A stretch of DNA of 8,479 nt from Leclercia sp. UBA7405 (GCA_002469605.1 DKMV01000304.1:5801-14279); one strand, 5' to 3'; shown: positions 1-6,798, counted from the stretch's first letter. Made by a program: numbers and translations. The notes: a model not told the origin generated them from the sequence alone.

Positions 1-354
1 CCCGCCCAGCCCCTGCAGGGCGCGCATCAGCACCAGCTGAGTCATATTTTGCGCCAGCCCGCAGAGGGCAGAGCCGAGCAGAAACAGGACGATAGCGATT
101 TGCAGCACGATTTTGCGGCCAAACAGGTCGCCGAATTTGCCGTACAGCGGCACCACGATAGTGGAGCTGAGGATATAGGCCGTTACTACCCAGGAGAGCT
201 TATCCAGCCCGCCCAGCTCGCCCACGATGGTGGGCAGCGCCGTGGAAACGATGGTCTGGTCGAGGGCCGAGAGCAGCATCACCAGCAGGAGCGCACTGAA
301 CAGCAGCCGGATAGAGGGCGCGTTCTCCGTTTGCGTTGTCGAATCGGACGCCAT
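1..354 (-). CDS. MFS drug efflux transporter, DHA2 (EmrB/QacA-like) family, N-terminal part, cut by window edge
   Basis: Reading the minus strand from the ATG at 354-352 gives 118 uninterrupted codons to the left edge. The protein is an inner-membrane proton-driven exporter of the major facilitator superfamily. After a short polar N-terminus, TM1 ends in LDQTIVSTALPTI (residues 31-43), the signature of the 14-TM DHA2 family. SWVVTAYILS (54-63) begins TM2. The motif A loop GKFGDLFGRK (72-81) follows TM2, and RALQGLGG (111-118) is the start of motif B in TM4. The family exports drugs, dyes or metabolites; the substrate cannot be told from this part. It is divergent from a TetR-family gene, with 78 bp between the two starts, which is the usual layout for a pump controlled by its own repressor. 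No strong Shine-Dalgarno sequence precedes the ATG. The remaining three quarters or so of the protein lie outside the window. Confidence 0.9.
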   Translation of the reverse strand, partial: MASDSTTQTENAPSIRLLFSALLLVMLLSALDQTIVSTALPTIVGELGGLDKLSWVVTAYILSSTIVVPLYGKFGDLFGRKIVLQIAIVLFLLGSALCGLAQNMTQLVLMRALQGLGG

Positions 355-364
355 AAAACACCGC

Positions 365-397
365 TTGAAATTAATTAATGAGGTAATTAATATTCAA
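365..397. promoter_or_regulatory. AT-only inverted repeat, candidate TetR-type operator between the divergent genes
   Basis: The arms ATTAATTA (370-377) and TAATTAAT (384-391) are perfect reverse complements around a 6-base centre. Outer arms TTGAA (365-369) and TTCAA (393-397) continue the symmetry with a one-base slip. The repeat lies between the two divergent starts, where a TetR-family dimer would be expected to repress both genes. The role as operator is inferred from position and symmetry. AT-rich self-complementary sequence can also arise by chance in a promoter region. Confidence 0.5.
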
Positions 398-432
398 TGA
401 AGTTATGAATTCGGTCAAGGGATCCTCCGCGC

Positions 433-1092
433 ATGTCAGCACATAAAGATAATTCTGAAGCCACGCCAAAGGCCCGTCGCCCCGGACGCCCGCGCGGGAG
501 CAACCCTACCGCCACCAGCCGCGAGCAGCTGCTGGATATCGCCCTGGATCTCTTTGCGCGCCAGGGCGTTGCCCGCACCTCGCTCAACGCCATCGCCAAA
601 GAGGCGGGCGTGACGCCGGCGATGCTGCACTACTATTTCAACTCCCGCGAGCAGTTGCTGGATGCGATGATCGAGGAGCGTTTCCTGCCGCTTCGCAGCG
701 CCATCGGCGCGATTTTCAGTGCCCATCCGGACGATCCGGTTACCGCCCTGAGAAAGATGGTGGAAAAGCTGGCCGAGCTGGCGGTGCTCCACCCGTGGTT
801 TGCCCCCCTGTGGATGCAGGAGGTAATTGGCGAAATGCCGGTTCTGCGCGCCCATCTGCAGGCCCGCTTTGGCGAGGAGAAGTATCAGGGGACGCTGGAG
901 ACCGTGGCCCGCTGGCAGCAGGAGGGAAAGCTGAACCGCGAGCTGGCGCCGGAGCTGCTCTTCACCACCCTGCTAAGCCTGGTGCTGGTTCCCTTTTCGC
1001 GCATGCGCAATGACGAGAGGTTACAAACCCTCTCGCCGGAAACGGTGGTGCGTCACGCCCTGGCGGTGATCGGCAGCGGCATTGGCGCTTAG
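433..1092 (+). CDS. TetR/AcrR-family transcriptional repressor
   Basis: A 219-residue protein of the usual TetR-family length. Residues 30-76 form the three-helix DNA-binding domain, with the helix-turn-helix at about 49-69 ([21 protein letters not shown]) followed by the typical [11 protein letters not shown] helix. The rest is the helical ligand-binding and dimerisation domain, which is not diagnostic of an inducer. The N-terminal arm is basic and carries RRPGRPRGS (16-23 region), an AT-hook-like sequence. An AAGGGA at 417-422 serves as a ribosome site 10 bases ahead of the ATG. The gene is divergent from the DHA2 efflux gene and most likely represses it and itself through the AT-rich inverted repeat in between. 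Its stop codon overlaps the converging acetyltransferase gene by 4 bases. I do not recognise a specific named member. Confidence 0.9.
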   Translation: MSAHKDNSEATPKARRPGRPRGSNPTATSREQLLDIALDLFARQGVARTSLNAIAKEAGVTPAMLHYYFNSREQLLDAMIEERFLPLRSAIGAIFSAHPDDPVTALRKMVEKLAELAVLHPWFAPLWMQEVIGEMPVLRAHLQARFGEEKYQGTLETVARWQQEGKLNRELAPELLFTTLLSLVLVPFSRMRNDERLQTLSPETVVRHALAVIGSGIGA

Positions 1093-1505
1093 AGCGCCTT
1101 GATCAGATAGTGGCGCTGCATGCCCTGATAGGGGTAATCCTGCAGGGTGGTCTGGAGCTGGTAGCCCTGTTTTTCATAGAAAGGGCGCGCCTGGAAGCTG
1201 ACGGTGTCCACCAGCGCCTGTTTGCACCCTCTGCGCTTCGCTTCCGCTTCGGCGGCCTGCATAATCTGGCTACCAACCCCACTGCCGCGCGTCTCGCTAC
1301 TCACCCAGAGATAGCTGATATCCAGCCATTCGCCCTTACACCGGCCAATCAGCCCGCCGAGCATTGTCCCTTGCTCATCCCGGACATACACCGCCAGATC
1401 TCCCCAGCCGGAAAAATCAATAAATTGCTGATTGTAAGCACGCAGGCCGGTAAGTAGCGCCTCCTGATCCTCGGGAAGTACGGTATCGACAACGCTCAGT
1501 TTCAT
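1089..1505 (-). CDS. GNAT-family N-acetyltransferase
   Basis: A 138-residue single-domain protein predicted to transfer an acetyl group from acetyl-CoA to an amine; the acceptor is unknown. The GNAT core is visible: [15 protein letters not shown] (60-74) is strand beta4 leading into the acetyl-CoA pyrophosphate loop R73-G-S-G-V-G78, then the helix [15 protein letters not shown], then the C-terminal motif [11 protein letters not shown] (106-116). I chose the ATG at 1505-1503 (MKLSVV...) over an in-frame upstream ATG at 1616 because AGGA lies 7 bases ahead of it and the upstream extension does not resemble the family. The gene is on the minus strand, converges with the TetR gene with a 4-base overlap of the 3' ends, and shares a 264-bp upstream region with the YicS-like gene. 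No functional link to its neighbours is evident. Confidence 0.88.
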   Translation of the reverse strand: MKLSVVDTVLPEDQEALLTGLRAYNQQFIDFSGWGDLAVYVRDEQGTMLGGLIGRCKGEWLDISYLWVSSETRGSGVGSQIMQAAEAEAKRRGCKQALVDTVSFQARPFYEKQGYQLQTTLQDYPYQGMQRHYLIKAL

Positions 1506-1730
1506 GCTGTTTTCCTTGTAATGGTTATTTTCAGGGTATCGCACGTAAGGCACCGATAGCACTGTAACAGACTGATTTTGAAAACCGAACCCACCTTTAA
1601 TGGCCTCTGCCGGCAATATTTTGTTACCCGCTGCGCTTTTAGCAAAAAGTGCGGCTACGCTTAAAAGACCCGAACAATCGAACCGGTAAATTCATACTTT
1701 CGTCCTGGATTACGATGACGAATGTAACGA

Positions 1731-1736
1731 TATATT
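1731..1736 (+). promoter_or_regulatory. Possible -10 element for the YicS-like gene
   Basis: TATATT lies 34 bases before the start codon in an AT-rich stretch. I could not find a convincing -35 hexamer 16-18 bases upstream, so this is a weak call. The rest of the 1506-1769 intergenic region holds the ribosome site of the acetyltransferase gene at its left end and GGAGGT at 1760-1765 at its right end. I see no other clear element in it. Confidence 0.2.
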
Positions 1737-1769
1737 TCATAAGCGCACCACTGTTAACCGGAGGTCACC

Positions 1770-2066
1770 ATGAAGTCAGCACACCTGTTTTGCCTGATCG
1801 TCTGTCTGCTTTTTGCGGCCTTCGTCCATGCCCAGGAGAAAGAGGACCCGGCGAAAGCTGCGCAGGCTAAACAGCTGGTTTTGAAGGATGTCAAAAAAGC
1901 CTGCGCCCCGCAGCGTAAGCAGAGCGAGACGGAGTGGCAGAAGATGATCCTGTCATCCGAGGCGAACAGGCTGCTGATGCGCAATGCCCTGCTGGCGGTG
2001 GAGCGGAATAATCAGGAAGCTTACTGGGAAGCGGTAAGCAAGATGGATTGCATGGAGGATTACTAA
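1770..2066 (+). CDS. yicS: Small exported protein, YicS family
   Basis: A 98-residue protein with a clear Sec signal peptide: MKSAH, then a hydrophobic stretch, with cleavage probably after A21 (VHA|QE). The mature part is about 77 residues, highly charged and helical, with just two cysteines, C45 and C94, near its two ends. These could form a disulfide in the periplasm. From memory it matches E. coli YicS along its whole length: a KACAPQ-like segment, then SETEWQKMILS, AVERNNQEAYWEAVSKMDC. In E. coli the protein is also about 97 residues. The function is not established to my knowledge. A strong GGAGGT (1760-1765) lies 4 bases before the ATG. The stop codon is the first triplet of a perfect inverted repeat. 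Family assignment rests on recalled similarity, not a search. Confidence 0.8.
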   Translation: MKSAHLFCLIVCLLFAAFVHAQEKEDPAKAAQAKQLVLKDVKKACAPQRKQSETEWQKMILSSEANRLLMRNALLAVERNNQEAYWEAVSKMDCMEDY

Positions 2067-2089
2067 GCGTGAAGCCCGCTTCACGCTTA
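2064..2089. terminator. 12-bp perfect inverted repeat between convergent genes, probable bidirectional terminator
   Basis: TAAGCGTGAAGC (2064-2075) and GCTTCACGCTTA (2078-2089) are exact reverse complements separated by CC. The hairpin sits between the 3' ends of the YicS-like gene and the LacI-family gene, where a shared terminator is expected, and the YicS-like stop codon is inside the left arm. Neither side has a run of T, so if it terminates transcription it is not a textbook intrinsic terminator. It may instead stabilise 3' ends. Confidence 0.55.
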
Positions 2090-2093
2090 GGGA

Positions 2094-3047
2094 TTAACGC
2101 TTACGCATTTCCGGAATAATTAAATCACCCCGCAAAACCCAGGAGTCCAGCATCTGGGTTTTTTCATTCAGCCAGCTCACAATGCGCGCCGCCATTGCAT
2201 CCATCGAATACTCAATGGCCGGAATGGTCGGAATGCCCGGCAGATGCAGCGAGCCCGCAAGGCTGAAGACCATGATGTCCCCCGGCACCGATTTATTAAA
2301 CGCCTGCAATTGCGGGATAACGCGCTGGGCCTCCTGCTCGTCGGCCACCAGCAGGGCGTTGAAATTCAGCGTACTGGCGTTGTTCAGCAGCTCCTGCAGG
2401 GCCACGGATGACGAGGTGGCCTCCATAAAGACCAGATTACGGTTAAAGGGCAGGAAGTTTTTCTCCAGCGCATGCTTGTAGCCCAGCAACACCTGATCGG
2501 CAAAGCCGCTGCCGTGCGGGTAGATAAGCGCAATCTGGCGGCGTCCCTGGCTGGCAAGAAAGTTGCCGGCGGTTTCCGCGGCGAAGGCATGGTCAAACTG
2601 AATGCTGTTGACGTTGTCCGCCGCCTCCATGCAGTCCACCAGGATGACGTTCTCTTGATCGATATTGAGCGGAAAACGGGCGCCGATGATCAGAATGTCG
2701 TCGCACAGCCCGCAGGAGAGCTCATCAAGCGCGTTCATCACCTCTGATTTGGTATTGGCAAAACGCAGCAGCAGGTGTTTCTGGTGCTGGCTGAGCTGTT
2801 TTTCCAGCGCGAAGAGGTAACCGGTGCTCTGGTTAATATTATCCTGCGCACAGATCACGCCAATACAGCCGGTAGACTGGCTCAGCAGCGACTGGGCGAT
2901 AACGTTGGGCCGGTAGTTCAGCTCATCCACGGCTTTTAATACCGCCTGACGGCTGGCTTCCTTTACGCCACGCGACCCGCTCAACACCCGTGATACCGTG
3001 GCTTTAGAAACCCCGGCCAGACGTGATACATCGTTGATTGTAGACAT
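2094..3047 (-). CDS. LacI-family transcriptional regulator of the adjacent beta-glucoside PTS operon
   Basis: A 317-residue repressor of normal LacI/GalR length. The N-terminal helix-turn-helix TINDVSRLAGVSKATVSRVL occupies residues 3-22. The hinge helix is RPNVIAQSL (46-54), with the conserved alanine and the leucine that inserts at the operator centre. A periplasmic-binding-protein-like effector domain follows from about residue 60. The start at 3047-3045 is preferred to an in-frame ATG 57 bases upstream because AGGGGA lies just ahead of it and homologues begin right before the helix-turn-helix. The recognition segment GVSKATVSRVLSG is, from memory, the same as in E. coli AscG, whose operator core GAAACCGGTTTC also appears in this control region. 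The gene is divergent from the PTS operon, and it most likely represses it and possibly itself. The inducer is inferred to be a sugar or sugar phosphate of the pathway. Confidence 0.92.
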   Translation of the reverse strand: MSTINDVSRLAGVSKATVSRVLSGSRGVKEASRQAVLKAVDELNYRPNVIAQSLLSQSTGCIGVICAQDNINQSTGYLFALEKQLSQHQKHLLLRFANTKSEVMNALDELSCGLCDDILIIGARFPLNIDQENVILVDCMEAADNVNSIQFDHAFAAETAGNFLASQGRRQIALIYPHGSGFADQVLLGYKHALEKNFLPFNRNLVFMEATSSSVALQELLNNASTLNFNALLVADEQEAQRVIPQLQAFNKSVPGDIMVFSLAGSLHLPGIPTIPAIEYSMDAMAARIVSWLNEKTQMLDSWVLRGDLIIPEMRKR

Positions 3048-3104
3048 CTTTTCCCCTGACAAAGCCCCTGAAGCTCTGCAAAATCCATTACTACGCTGGC
3101 TCAC

Positions 3105-3110
3105 ATTTTA
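3105..3110 (-). promoter_or_regulatory. Possible -10 element for the LacI-family gene
   Basis: On the minus strand this reads TAAAAT, 57 bases before the chosen start codon at 3047. The best -35 match 18 bases upstream is GAAACA, which is poor, so the promoter call is weak. The imperfect operator at 3143-3161 lies just upstream of it. Confidence 0.3.
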
Positions 3111-3142
3111 GCCAAAAAGAAGTATATCTGTTTCCGTTTTCT

Positions 3143-3161
3143 ATGGAAACCGATTTTCCGT
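3143..3161. promoter_or_regulatory. Second, imperfect LacI-family operator near the regulator promoter
   Basis: ATGGAAACCGATTTTCCGT shares the half-site ATGGAAACCG with the perfect palindrome at 3268-3285; the other half is degenerate and shifted by one base (GGAAAC-CGA-TTTTCC). Further GTTTCC half-sites flank it at 3130-3135 and 3160-3165. It lies upstream of the candidate promoter of the regulator gene, so it could serve autoregulation or looping to the main operator. Confidence 0.5.
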
Positions 3162-3261
3162 TTCCACTCATTTTGCCTGAAAAAACGCCAAATCCGTGAC
3201 CGATATCCTGGTAATAATCCCCATAAGCGCGCGTTCTTGATGGCTGTCACAATTCTGTCTT

Positions 3262-3290
3262 TTATAAATGGAAACCGGTTTCCATATGAT
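3262..3290 (+). promoter_or_regulatory. Probable promoter of the PTS operon
   Basis: TTATAA (3262-3267, 4 of 6 to the -35 consensus) and TATGAT (3285-3290, 5 of 6 to the -10 consensus) are separated by exactly 17 bases, and those 17 bases are nearly the whole of the palindromic operator. Transcription would start near 3297, about 40 bases before the IIB start codon. An alternative -10, TATAAA at 3263-3268, has only TTGATG at 3237-3242 as a -35, with an overlong 20-base spacer. Confidence 0.5.
3268..3285. promoter_or_regulatory. Perfect 18-bp palindromic operator for the LacI-family regulator
   Basis: ATGGAAACCGGTTTCCAT is its own reverse complement. The central CG with GGAAAC/GTTTCC arms is the form typical of LacI/GalR-family operators. 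From memory, the core GAAACCGGTTTC equals the E. coli AscG operator core, which fits the shared recognition-helix sequence. It lies 53 bases before the IIB start codon, between the -35 and -10 elements of the probable promoter, so a bound repressor would block RNA polymerase directly. Confidence 0.85.
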
Positions 3291-3338
3291 ATCCAATCAT
3301 CGACGCAATAACTTTTTACATTTAGAGGATGGTCGTCG

Positions 3339-3653
3339 ATGTTCAAGATTATGCTGTGCTGCTCTGCCGGGATGTCCACCAGCCTGCTGGTGAGGAAAAT
3401 GGTTGAAGCCGCGGAAGAACGGGGTTTGCCGGTCAAGATTGATGCCTATGGGGTTGCCGAATTTGATGTGCAGTTTCCGCAATACCAGGTGGTACTTCTC
3501 GGACCGCAGGTGAAATACATGTTAAAGACACTGTCAGACAAGGCTGCGACGCAGGGCATCCCGGTACAGGCCATCGATATGATGGATTACGGCATGCAGC
3601 GTGGCGATAAAGTGCTGGATTACGCTCTGTCGCTCATCGAAGCGGCACACTAA
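3339..3653 (+). CDS. PTS lactose/cellobiose-type subunit IIB
   Basis: A 104-residue cytoplasmic phosphocarrier that takes phosphate from IIA on a cysteine and passes it to the sugar bound to IIC. The N-terminal strand and P-loop-like signature MLCCSAGMSTSLLVRKM give the active site. By comparison with E. coli ChbB (FCSAGMSTS), the phosphorylated residue is C8, the second of two adjacent cysteines. VVLLGPQVKYML (51-62) is the second family landmark. Length matches the family. AGAGGA at 3324-3329 is a ribosome site about 9 bases before the ATG. It is the first gene of the operon and ends 12 bases before the IIC gene. Sequence family alone does not settle whether the sugar is cellobiose, an aryl-beta-glucoside, lactose or chitobiose. 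Confidence 0.93.
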   Translation: MFKIMLCCSAGMSTSLLVRKMVEAAEERGLPVKIDAYGVAEFDVQFPQYQVVLLGPQVKYMLKTLSDKAATQGIPVQAIDMMDYGMQRGDKVLDYALSLIEAAH

Positions 3654-3665
3654 GAAGGTGTTCCC

Positions 3666-4988
3666 ATGAGTTCGTTATATCAGTCTATGATTGCCGTTAT
3701 TGAGCAGTCCATTACCCCGCTGGCGGCAAAGCTCGGCCAGCAGAAGTATGTGATTGCCATTCGTGACGGCTTTACCGCCGCGCTGCCGTTTATGATCATC
3801 GGCTCGTTTATGCTGGTGTTTATCTTCCCGCCCTTCTCGGCTGACACCACCAACAGCTTTGCCCGCGGCTGGCTCGATTTCTCCGAGACCTACCGCGAAC
3901 AGCTGATGCTGCCCTTTAACCTCAGCATGGGCGTGATGACCTTCTTTATTTCGGTGGGTATCGGCGCGAGCCTGGGCCGCCAGTTTAACCTCGATCCGGT
4001 GATGTCCGGCCTGCTGGCCTTTATGGCCTTCCTGCTGGTAGCCGCCCCTTATGCCGACGGCAAAATCTCCACCCAGTACCTCTCCGGCCAGGGGATCTTT
4101 ACCGCGCTTATCACCTCTATCTACGCCACTCGCGTCTATGCCTGGCTGAAGCAGAACAACGTCACTATCCGCCTGCCGAAAGAGGTACCCACCGGCGTGG
4201 CGCGCTCCTTTGAGATCCTGATCCCGGTGATGGTGGTGATCGGTACCCTGCATCCGCTGAACCTGTTTATCGAAGCCCAGACCGGGATGATTATCCCGCA
4301 GGCGATCATGCACCTGCTGGAGCCGCTGGTATCGGCCTCCGATTCCCTGCCCGCTATTCTGCTCTCCGTGCTGCTGTGCCAGATCTTCTGGTTCGCCGGT
4401 ATTCACGGCGCGCTGATTGTCACCGGCATCATGAACCCCTTCTGGATGGCCAACCTCTCTGCCAACCAGGCGGCGCTGGCTGCGGGCACCGCTCTGCCGC
4501 ACATCTATCTGCAGGGCTTCTGGGATCACTACCTGCTGATTGGCGGCGTGGGCTCCACCCTGCCGCTGGCGTTCCTGCTGCTGCGCAGCCGTGTCACCCA
4601 CCTGCGCACCATCGGCAAGATGGGCGTAGTGCCGAGCTTCTTTAACATCAACGAACCTATTCTGTTCGGCGCGCCGATCATCATGAACCCGCTGCTCTTT
4701 ATCCCGTTCGTGTTCGTGCCGATGGTTAACGCCTGTCTGGCCTGGACGGCCACCAAAATGGGCTGGCTGGCGCAGGTGGTGTCGTTAACGCCATGGACCA
4801 CCCCCGCGCCGATCGGCGCCTCCTGGGCCGCCAACTGGGCTTTCAGCCCGGTGGTCATGTGCTTTATCTGTATGGCGATGTCGGCGCTGATGTATTTACC
4901 TTTCCTGCGCGCTTACGAACGCTCTTTAATAAAGACCGAAGAGCAAAAAGCGCAGGCTGCGGTCAATGCCGCTGAAGTTGCAAGTTAA
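3666..4988 (+). CDS. PTS lactose/cellobiose-type permease subunit IIC
   Basis: A 440-residue inner-membrane protein that binds the sugar and carries it across as IIB phosphorylates it. It is hydrophobic throughout, with about ten membrane segments separated by short loops. The two hallmarks of this family are present: FWFAGIHGAL (241-250) with H247, and FFNINEPILFGAPIIMNP (325-342) with N329 and E330. By analogy with the ChbC structure these histidine and glutamate residues contact the sugar hydroxyl to be phosphorylated. TPWTTP (375-380) is a third conserved site. The C-terminal tail after about residue 415 is charged and cytoplasmic. AAGGTG lies before the start, 12 bases after the IIB stop. 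The GH1 gene follows after 21 bases, consistent with one transcript. Confidence 0.93.
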   Translation: MSSLYQSMIAVIEQSITPLAAKLGQQKYVIAIRDGFTAALPFMIIGSFMLVFIFPPFSADTTNSFARGWLDFSETYREQLMLPFNLSMGVMTFFISVGIGASLGRQFNLDPVMSGLLAFMAFLLVAAPYADGKISTQYLSGQGIFTALITSIYATRVYAWLKQNNVTIRLPKEVPTGVARSFEILIPVMVVIGTLHPLNLFIEAQTGMIIPQAIMHLLEPLVSASDSLPAILLSVLLCQIFWFAGIHGALIVTGIMNPFWMANLSANQAALAAGTALPHIYLQGFWDHYLLIGGVGSTLPLAFLLLRSRVTHLRTIGKMGVVPSFFNINEPILFGAPIIMNPLLFIPFVFVPMVNACLAWTATKMGWLAQVVSLTPWTTPAPIGASWAANWAFSPVVMCFICMAMSALMYLPFLRAYERSLIKTEEQKAQAAVNAAEVAS

Positions 4989-5009
4989 TAAAGTCAAAGA
5001 GGACGCGTT

Positions 5010-6386
5010 ATGAATTATTCATTTCCCGAGAAGTTCTGGTGGGGCAGCGCAAGCTCCGCACTCCAGACCGAAGGATCAAGAAAGGGCGAAACCACGTGGG
5101 ACTACTGGTTTTCCCGCGAGCCAAACCGCTTTCACAACGGCGTGGGGCCGCAAAATACCTCGACCTTCTACCAGAACTGGAAATCGGATATTCAGCTGCT
5201 GAAACAGCTGAACCACAACAGCTTTCGCACCTCAATCAGCTGGGCGCGCCTGATCCCGGACGGTATCGGCGAGGTGGATCCTGAGGCCGTGGCCTTTTAC
5301 AACCAGGTAATTGATGAGCTGCTTGCCCAGGGAATTACTCCCTTTATCTGCCTGTTCCACTTCGACATGCCGATGGCGATGCAGGAGATTGGCGGCTGGG
5401 AAAACCGCGACGTGGTCGCCGCCTACGGCCGCTACGCCCAGACCTGCTTTGAGCTGTTTGGCGACAGGGTGCTGCACTGGTTTACCTTCAACGAGCCGAT
5501 TGTGCCGGTCGAAGGCGGGTATCTGTACGACTTCCACTACCCCAACGTGGTGGATTTCCATCGGGCGGCAACCGTGGCCTACCACACCGTGCTGGCCCAT
5601 GCCCGGGCGGTGCGCGCCTTCCGCGCGGGTAACTTTGCCGGTGAGATTGGCATCATCCTGAACCTGACACCGTCCTATCCCCGTTCACAAAACCCGGCCG
5701 ATGTGAAAGCGGCCCATATCGCGGATCTGATGTTTAACCGCAGCTTCCTCGATCCGGTGCTGCGGGGCAGCTATCCGGCGGACCTGGTGGCGCTGCTCAA
5801 GTCTTACGACCAGCTGCCGGCCTGCCAGCCTGACGACAGCAATCTGATTGCCGACGGGCGCATCGACCTGCTGGGCATTAACTACTATCAGCCGCGCCGG
5901 GTAAAAAGCCGCGACAGCGCGGTGAATCCCCAGGCACCGTTTATGCCGGAGTGGTTCTTTGATAACTACGAGATGCCGGGCCGCAAGATGAACCCGTACC
6001 GCGGCTGGGAGATCTATGAGCCGGGTATTTACGATATTCTGGTTAATCTGCGAGAAAACTACGATAACCCGCGCTGCTTTATTTCTGAAAACGGCATGGG
6101 CGTAGAGAACGAACAGCGCTTTATCGAAGACGGACAAATTAACGACCAGTACCGCATTGAGTTTATTTCCGAACACCTGAAATGGCTGCATAAAGGTATT
6201 AGCGAAGGGGCCAACTGCCTTGGCTACCATATGTGGACCTTTATTGATAACTGGTCATGGTGTAATGCTTATAAAAACCGCTACGGCTTTATTCAGCTGG
6301 ATTTAGCCACGCAACAGCGCACCATTAAAAAAAGCGGAGAGTGGTTTGCTGCTACCGCGCTAAATAATGGTTTTGAAAAAGAGTAA
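5010..6386 (+). CDS. GH1 6-phospho-beta-glucosidase (or related phospho-beta-glycosidase)
   Basis: A 458-residue cytoplasmic glycoside hydrolase family 1 enzyme, of usual length, cleaving the phosphorylated disaccharide or glucoside delivered by the PTS. The N-terminus FPEKFWWGSASSALQTEG with Q19 is the GH1 signature. TFNEP gives the acid/base E162, and FISENGMG gives the nucleophile E360. LFHFDMP (115-121) is the form seen in phospho-enzymes. In the C-terminal loop DNWSWCNAYKNRYG (413-426), the serine at 416 replaces the glutamate that non-phospho beta-glucosidases use to bind the sugar O4/O6, supporting a 6-phosphate substrate; Y425 matches the phosphate-binding tyrosine. The lysine expected two residues before it is asparagine (N423), with K422 adjacent. 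AGAGGA (4998-5003) sits 6 bases before the ATG. Glucoside is favoured over galactoside by general resemblance only. Confidence 0.9.
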   Translation: MNYSFPEKFWWGSASSALQTEGSRKGETTWDYWFSREPNRFHNGVGPQNTSTFYQNWKSDIQLLKQLNHNSFRTSISWARLIPDGIGEVDPEAVAFYNQVIDELLAQGITPFICLFHFDMPMAMQEIGGWENRDVVAAYGRYAQTCFELFGDRVLHWFTFNEPIVPVEGGYLYDFHYPNVVDFHRAATVAYHTVLAHARAVRAFRAGNFAGEIGIILNLTPSYPRSQNPADVKAAHIADLMFNRSFLDPVLRGSYPADLVALLKSYDQLPACQPDDSNLIADGRIDLLGINYYQPRRVKSRDSAVNPQAPFMPEWFFDNYEMPGRKMNPYRGWEIYEPGIYDILVNLRENYDNPRCFISENGMGVENEQRFIEDGQINDQYRIEFISEHLKWLHKGISEGANCLGYHMWTFIDNWSWCNAYKNRYGFIQLDLATQQRTIKKSGEWFAATALNNGFEKE

Positions 6387-6388
6387 AC

Positions 6389-6694
6389 ATGATGATCGCA
6401 TTAGAAGAAGCCGTAATGGAAATTATCGTCAATGCCGGCCAGTCGCGCAGCCTCTGCTTTGAAGCGCTACAGGCCGCGCGCAGCGGCGATATTGATGAAG
6501 CGAAAAGCCTGCTGCGCGAAGCCGATGGCTACGCGCGCCAGGCGCACCACATGCAGACCAAACTGATTGAGCAGGACGCTGGCGAAGCCCGTCAGCCGAT
6601 GACCTTAATTATGGTGCACGCCCAGGATCATTTAATGAATTCGTTACTGGCGCGTGAATTATCCGAAGAGATTATTCATTTATATCAGAGATAA
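6389..6694 (+). CDS. PTS lactose/cellobiose-type subunit IIA
   Basis: A 101-residue, all-helical cytoplasmic protein of the LacF/ChbA family, which works as a trimer and relays phosphate from HPr to IIB. The active site is in LIMVHAQDHLMNS (73-85): H77 is the phosphorylated histidine by comparison with family members, and D80 the residue that coordinates the metal at the trimer axis. The earlier GQSRSLCFEALQAARSGD (17-34) is the conserved first helical hairpin. The ATG is 2 bases after the GH1 stop, and its only ribosome site is a GAG inside the end of the GH1 gene, so the two are probably translationally coupled. A second ATG follows at once (6392) and could be the true start. Together with IIB and IIC it completes the transporter. 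Confidence 0.93.
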   Translation: MMIALEEAVMEIIVNAGQSRSLCFEALQAARSGDIDEAKSLLREADGYARQAHHMQTKLIEQDAGEARQPMTLIMVHAQDHLMNSLLARELSEEIIHLYQR

Positions 6695-6798
6695 TGTATG
6701 GCGAAATAAATTTATGTAGCACGACCTCTGTACCTAAAATATAAACCACCGCGCTCCTGCTCTGATGATAGCGACATTTACTGTCCAGTCGGAGGCGG

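Noticed and set aside
49..378. Plus-strand 109-codon frame at the left edge
   Set aside because: It is antisense to the DHA2 transporter, whose reading frame shows several family motifs; its protein is low-complexity Q, R and H.
1506..1616. N-terminal extension of the acetyltransferase to the ATG at 1616
   Set aside because: The 37 extra residues have no resemblance to the GNAT fold, and a good ribosome site lies just before the internal ATG at 1505.
1636..1667. Possible hairpin CTTTTA...TAAAAG in the acetyltransferase/yicS intergenic region
   Set aside because: A six-base AT-rich stem with a 20-base loop is weak and has no positional meaning for either gene.
3236..3251. CRP-like site CTTGATGGCTGTCACA upstream of the PTS operon
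   Set aside because: One half (TCACA) is perfect and the other is poor, and its centre is about 53 bases from the predicted start, neither of the usual -41.5 or -61.5 positions. Catabolite control is likely for such an operon, but this site does not prove it.
3675..4601. Long minus-strand reading frame (308 codons) opposite the IIC gene
   Set aside because: The translation is rich in Q, H, G and R with no membrane or domain pattern, as expected for the antisense of a GC-rich gene; the plus strand encodes a clear IIC with family motifs.
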